Source of the DNA: CAIVVT01 sp963757265
Lineage (GTDB): Bacteria; Acidobacteriota; Terriglobia; Bryobacterales; Bryobacteraceae
Length of the DNA: 64,000 nt
Assembly: GCA_963757265.1 (NCBI GenBank)
Contig: CAVWRA010000012.1
Coordinates: 759,055 to 823,054, forward strand
Direction: 5' to 3'
Shown: one piece after another, positions 61,579-64,000 of the stretch
Numbering within the stretch: position 1 is the first letter of the stretch
How the letters are laid out: each line of letters opens with the position of its first letter
Made by a program: the position numbers and the translations under genes
Notes under the pieces: model-generated
The model's database searches: none
What the model saw: only the letters and a program-made list of their open reading frames with translations
What the model was told of the DNA's origin: nothing

Positions 61579-62931
61579 TCACCCCACTTGGGACCGCGGA
61601 CTAAGCAGGGAGTTCAGGTGCTCTTCCGGAATTCCAGACCGTTCACGTGCTACCTCGCGAATCGTGCGGCCGGTGGCATAGGCTTCTTTCACGAGAGCGG
61701 CGGCCTTCTCGTAGCCAATCTCGCGAGTCAGGGCTGTGCCCAGCGCGAGCGACTGTTCGACAAAGCCTTCGGCACGTGGCCGGTCGGCCTCCAATCCATC
61801 TACGAGTTTTTCCGCGAAGTTCCTGGTACCAGCGGCGAGCAATTCGACGGAATCGAGCAGGTCATATGCCATCACGGGCATCATCGCGTTGAGCTCGAGA
61901 TTTCCCGCCGCGGAACACCACGCGATCGCGGCGTCATAGCCGATCACCTGCGCGCAGATCATCAGTAGGCTCTCGGCGATTACCGGGTTGACTTTGCCCG
62001 GCATTATGCTCGATCCGGGCTGGACTGCTGGCAGCTTCAATTCTCCCAATCCACAGCGTGGCCCGGAACCAAGCCAACGGATGTCGTTCGCGATCTTGGT
62101 CAGCGCTGTTGCGTAGGCGCGCAGAGCACCACTCAGGAAGCAGGCTGCGTCGCGCGCGGCCTGTGCTTCGAAGTGGTTGCGAGCTTCGACAAACGGCAGT
62201 CCGGTACGCCGCGCGATCTCGGCCACGGCGCCCTGGGCGAACCCAGGCGGTGCATTCAAGCCGGTGCCCACCGCCGTTCCGCCGAGAGGCAGTTCATAAA
62301 TGCCGGCTAGCGCGGATTCAATGCGTTCACGCCCCGCTTCCACCTGACGGGCATAGCCGCCGAATTCCTGACCCATACGGATCGGTACGGCATCCTGCAA
62401 GTGAGTTCGTCCGATCTTGATGATGTCGTGGAACTCCGCAGCCTTACGTTCCAACGATGCACCGAGCTGTCGCATGGCCGGCAACAACCGTGTGACCAGA
62501 GATTCTGCGACGGCGATGTGCATGGCGGTGGGGATCACGTCGTTGCTCGATTGCCCTTGATTCACGTGATCGTTAGGGTGGGCGTCTGCGAGATGGCCGA
62601 TTACCTCATTGGCATTCATGTTCGTAGAAGTGCCGCTGCCGGTTTGAAAGATGTCGATCGGGAACTCATGGTCGTATCGCCCTTCCATGACCTGTTCTGC
62701 CGCGGCTTCGATAGATGCCGCCAGATCGGGCGGCAGGTGACCCATGCGGCCGTTCATGGTTGCAGCGGCGCTCTTGATCATTCCCAACGCGCGGATGAAC
62801 GAGCGCGGGAAGTGCTTGCCACTGATTGGGAAATTCTGGACAGCTCTCGCTGTCTGTGGCCCGTAAAGTGCTGAGGCGGGCACCTGCATGTCGCCCATAC
62901 TGTCACGTTCAATTCGGAAAGAATCCCTCAT
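61579..62931 (-). CDS. fumC: Class II fumarate hydratase (FumC)
   Basis: 450 residues. FIQTGSGTSTNMN-type region (DIFQTGSGTSTNMNANEVIG), IGRTHLQDAVPIRMGQEFGG, and the catalytic-loop signature QPGSSIMPGKVNPVIAES. Class II fumarases contain no iron-sulfur cluster, so they resist oxidative and nitrosative damage. Aspartase shares these motifs, but the IGRTHLQDAVP pattern favours fumarase. A spare FumC in an NO-stress region would replace class I enzymes when iron-sulfur clusters are destroyed. Confidence 0.93.
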   Translation of the reverse strand: MRDSFRIERDSMGDMQVPASALYGPQTARAVQNFPISGKHFPRSFIRALGMIKSAAATMNGRMGHLPPDLAASIEAAAEQVMEGRYDHEFPIDIFQTGSGTSTNMNANEVIGHLADAHPNDHVNQGQSSNDVIPTAMHIAVAESLVTRLLPAMRQLGASLERKAAEFHDIIKIGRTHLQDAVPIRMGQEFGGYARQVEAGRERIESALAGIYELPLGGTAVGTGLNAPPGFAQGAVAEIARRTGLPFVEARNHFEAQAARDAACFLSGALRAYATALTKIANDIRWLGSGPRCGLGELKLPAVQPGSSIMPGKVNPVIAESLLMICAQVIGYDAAIAWCSAAGNLELNAMMPVMAYDLLDSVELLAAGTRNFAEKLVDGLEADRPRAEGFVEQSLALGTALTREIGYEKAAALVKEAYATGRTIREVARERSGIPEEHLNSLLSPRSQVG

Positions 62932-62979
62932 GATCCCATTGTGAGGCCTTGCAGAAGTCTTGCGGGCTCTCGAATTACC

Positions 62980-62995
62980 GATTGACAGATTGACA
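62980..62995. repeat. GATTGACA tandem repeat in the fumC / flavoprotein divergent region
   Basis: Two exact copies of GATTGACA in direct succession, followed by GTTGCGTCAC. The region between the divergent fumC and flavoprotein genes (214 bases) contains no gene; the repeat could be a regulator-binding site. Confidence 0.4.
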
Positions 62996-63145
62996 GTTGC
63001 GTCACAAGCCAGCCGTGTTGCGCCTAGCTGTCACCGAAGGGCTCACCGTGCTCGACGACCATAACAGACGCTCTGGGTCGCATGACAAACAGATCATTGC
63101 GGATTCGCATTGAAAAGTTCAGCATGGAAGGCAGAGGAGGCAACT

Positions 63146-63907
63146 ATGTCTACCGCGGCGAACTCGCCCGGACACATGCTGAAATTGATTGGTCGTCGCG
63201 AGGTTGCGGACCGCACACTGGCCTTCGAATTCGACAAGCCGTCTGGGTTTGTGTTCAAAGCGGGCCAGTTTGCGGAGATCGCCTGGGTCGATCCTCCGGA
63301 AACCGACGCTGAGGGAAACGCACGCGCATTTTCCATTGCGAGTGCTCCTCACGAAGAACCCCTGGTGTTTACTACCCGCCTGCGGGACACAGCTTTCAAG
63401 CGCGTGCTGCAGAAAACGCCGATTGGAACCCTCGCGAAGTTGGAAGGACCCTTCGGCGATCTGACACTCCACAACAACGTGAACCGTCCCGCGATCCTGA
63501 TGGCCGGGGGCATTGGAATTACTCCGTTTCGCAGCATCATCCGGCGCGCTGCGCACGAAAAACTGGTGCATAAGGTCTTCCTTTTCTATGCCAATAGACA
63601 GCCGCACGACGCACCCTTCCTGGAAGAATTGAGCGCTATCGAGAGGGATAATGCCAATTTCACCTTTGTGCCTACGATGACAGCCCTGAGCCGCCTGCAG
63701 CAAGCGTGGACTGGAGAGACCGGGCACTTTAGCGCGCAGATGCTCTCACGGCACATGAAGAAGATTGCCGCTGGAGAGTTCTACATCGCAGGTCCCATCT
63801 ATTACGTTGCTGGGCCACCCGCGATGGTAAAGGGGGTACGCACCATGCTCAACGCTGCAGGCATCGATGATGATGACATCCGCACGGAGGAGTTTGGGGG
63901 CTATTAG
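63146..63907 (+). CDS. Ferredoxin-NADP reductase-like FAD/NAD(P)-binding flavoprotein
   Basis: 253 residues from the ATG at 63146 (GAGGAGG six bases upstream; the earlier in-frame start at 63110 is weaker). The FAD domain is at residues 1-105, with RAFSIASAP (FAD-binding RxxS motif). The NAD(P) domain starts with ILMAGGIGITPFRSIIRRA, contains YIAGPIYYVAGPPAMVKGV and ends in DDIRTEEFGGY. No iron-sulfur ligands and no globin domain, so it is not a complete flavohemoglobin; it may serve as electron donor to a partner. Confidence 0.88.
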   Translation: MSTAANSPGHMLKLIGRREVADRTLAFEFDKPSGFVFKAGQFAEIAWVDPPETDAEGNARAFSIASAPHEEPLVFTTRLRDTAFKRVLQKTPIGTLAKLEGPFGDLTLHNNVNRPAILMAGGIGITPFRSIIRRAAHEKLVHKVFLFYANRQPHDAPFLEELSAIERDNANFTFVPTMTALSRLQQAWTGETGHFSAQMLSRHMKKIAAGEFYIAGPIYYVAGPPAMVKGVRTMLNAAGIDDDDIRTEEFGGY

Positions 63908-64000
63908 CGGGGTGCTCCCGCCTCGCTGATCGACACGTACCAATCCAGTTTCGAGGATTATCCTTCGGTGCCCCACCGCTTGTCAGGTTCCGGCGCCAAG
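63908..64000. other. Window end without a gene
   Basis: 93 bases after the flavoprotein stop; no coding or RNA feature is visible. Confidence 0.5.

Overview
The window looks like chromosomal DNA of an acidobacterium, most likely of the Solibacter/Bryobacter type. This is inferred from gene content, not from a search. The signs are GC-rich coding sequence, a TonB-dependent receptor with a carboxypeptidase-regulatory-like N-terminus, a VWFA-related secreted protein, many twin-arginine (Tat) secretion signals on periplasmic enzymes, PD40/TPR secreted proteins, and an MtrCAB-type decaheme cluster. No rRNA genes, CRISPR arrays or phage structural genes were seen.

Region by region. 1-7.6 kb (minus strand): exported methionine sulfoxide repair (msrA, a PQQ-type sugar dehydrogenase, and msrB cut by the window edge), a DUF4838 secreted protein and two beta-propeller-like proteins, one of them frameshifted. 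7.8-16.3 kb: a TonB-dependent receptor, then a carbohydrate cluster (AgaS-like SIS isomerase, PfkB kinase, amidohydrolase, YjbQ) whose last two genes carry five single-base frame breaks, a bicupin protein and a Tat-exported GH5 hydrolase. 16.5-30 kb: a PD40/TPR protein with one heme motif, tRNA-Val, lexA, prmA, an NlpE/META protein, repeat-rich secreted proteins, an amidase and a DNRLRE-collagen-propeller protein. 30-35.6 kb: molybdenum-cofactor genes moeA-moaC-mogA, a VWA protein, a Gfo/Idh/MocA oxidoreductase and a metallo-hydrolase.

36.0-42.5 kb is the most striking native segment: a decaheme OmcA/MtrC-family cytochrome, a decaheme MtrA/DmsE-type cytochrome, an MtrB/PioB-type outer-membrane barrel and a tetraheme cytochrome made of four tandem modules. 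Together they make a plausible route for electrons across the outer membrane. It is followed by an ABC permease/ATPase plus a LolA-like protein, an alpha/beta hydrolase, cytochrome bd oxidase (cydAB), a probable RelE-type toxin with an unusual partner gene, a DsbA-like thiol oxidoreductase, an AsmA protein, a second Gfo/Idh/MocA oxidoreductase and a MurF-like ligase.

At 56.53 kb lies the 3' part of a tRNA-Cys gene without its 5' third, the usual scar left where an element has integrated into a tRNA gene. Everything to the right (56.9-64 kb) looks like one nitrosative-stress module: RibD-like reductase, hemerythrin, an unrecorded 39-residue ORF, quinol-dependent NO reductase, DUF488, iron-sulfur-free fumarase (fumC) and a ferredoxin-NADP reductase-like flavoprotein. 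By eye this part is less GC-rich and its genes have Shine-Dalgarno sites. Many genes in the rest of the window have instead a -10-like hexamer 6-8 bases before the start codon, suggesting leaderless mRNAs.
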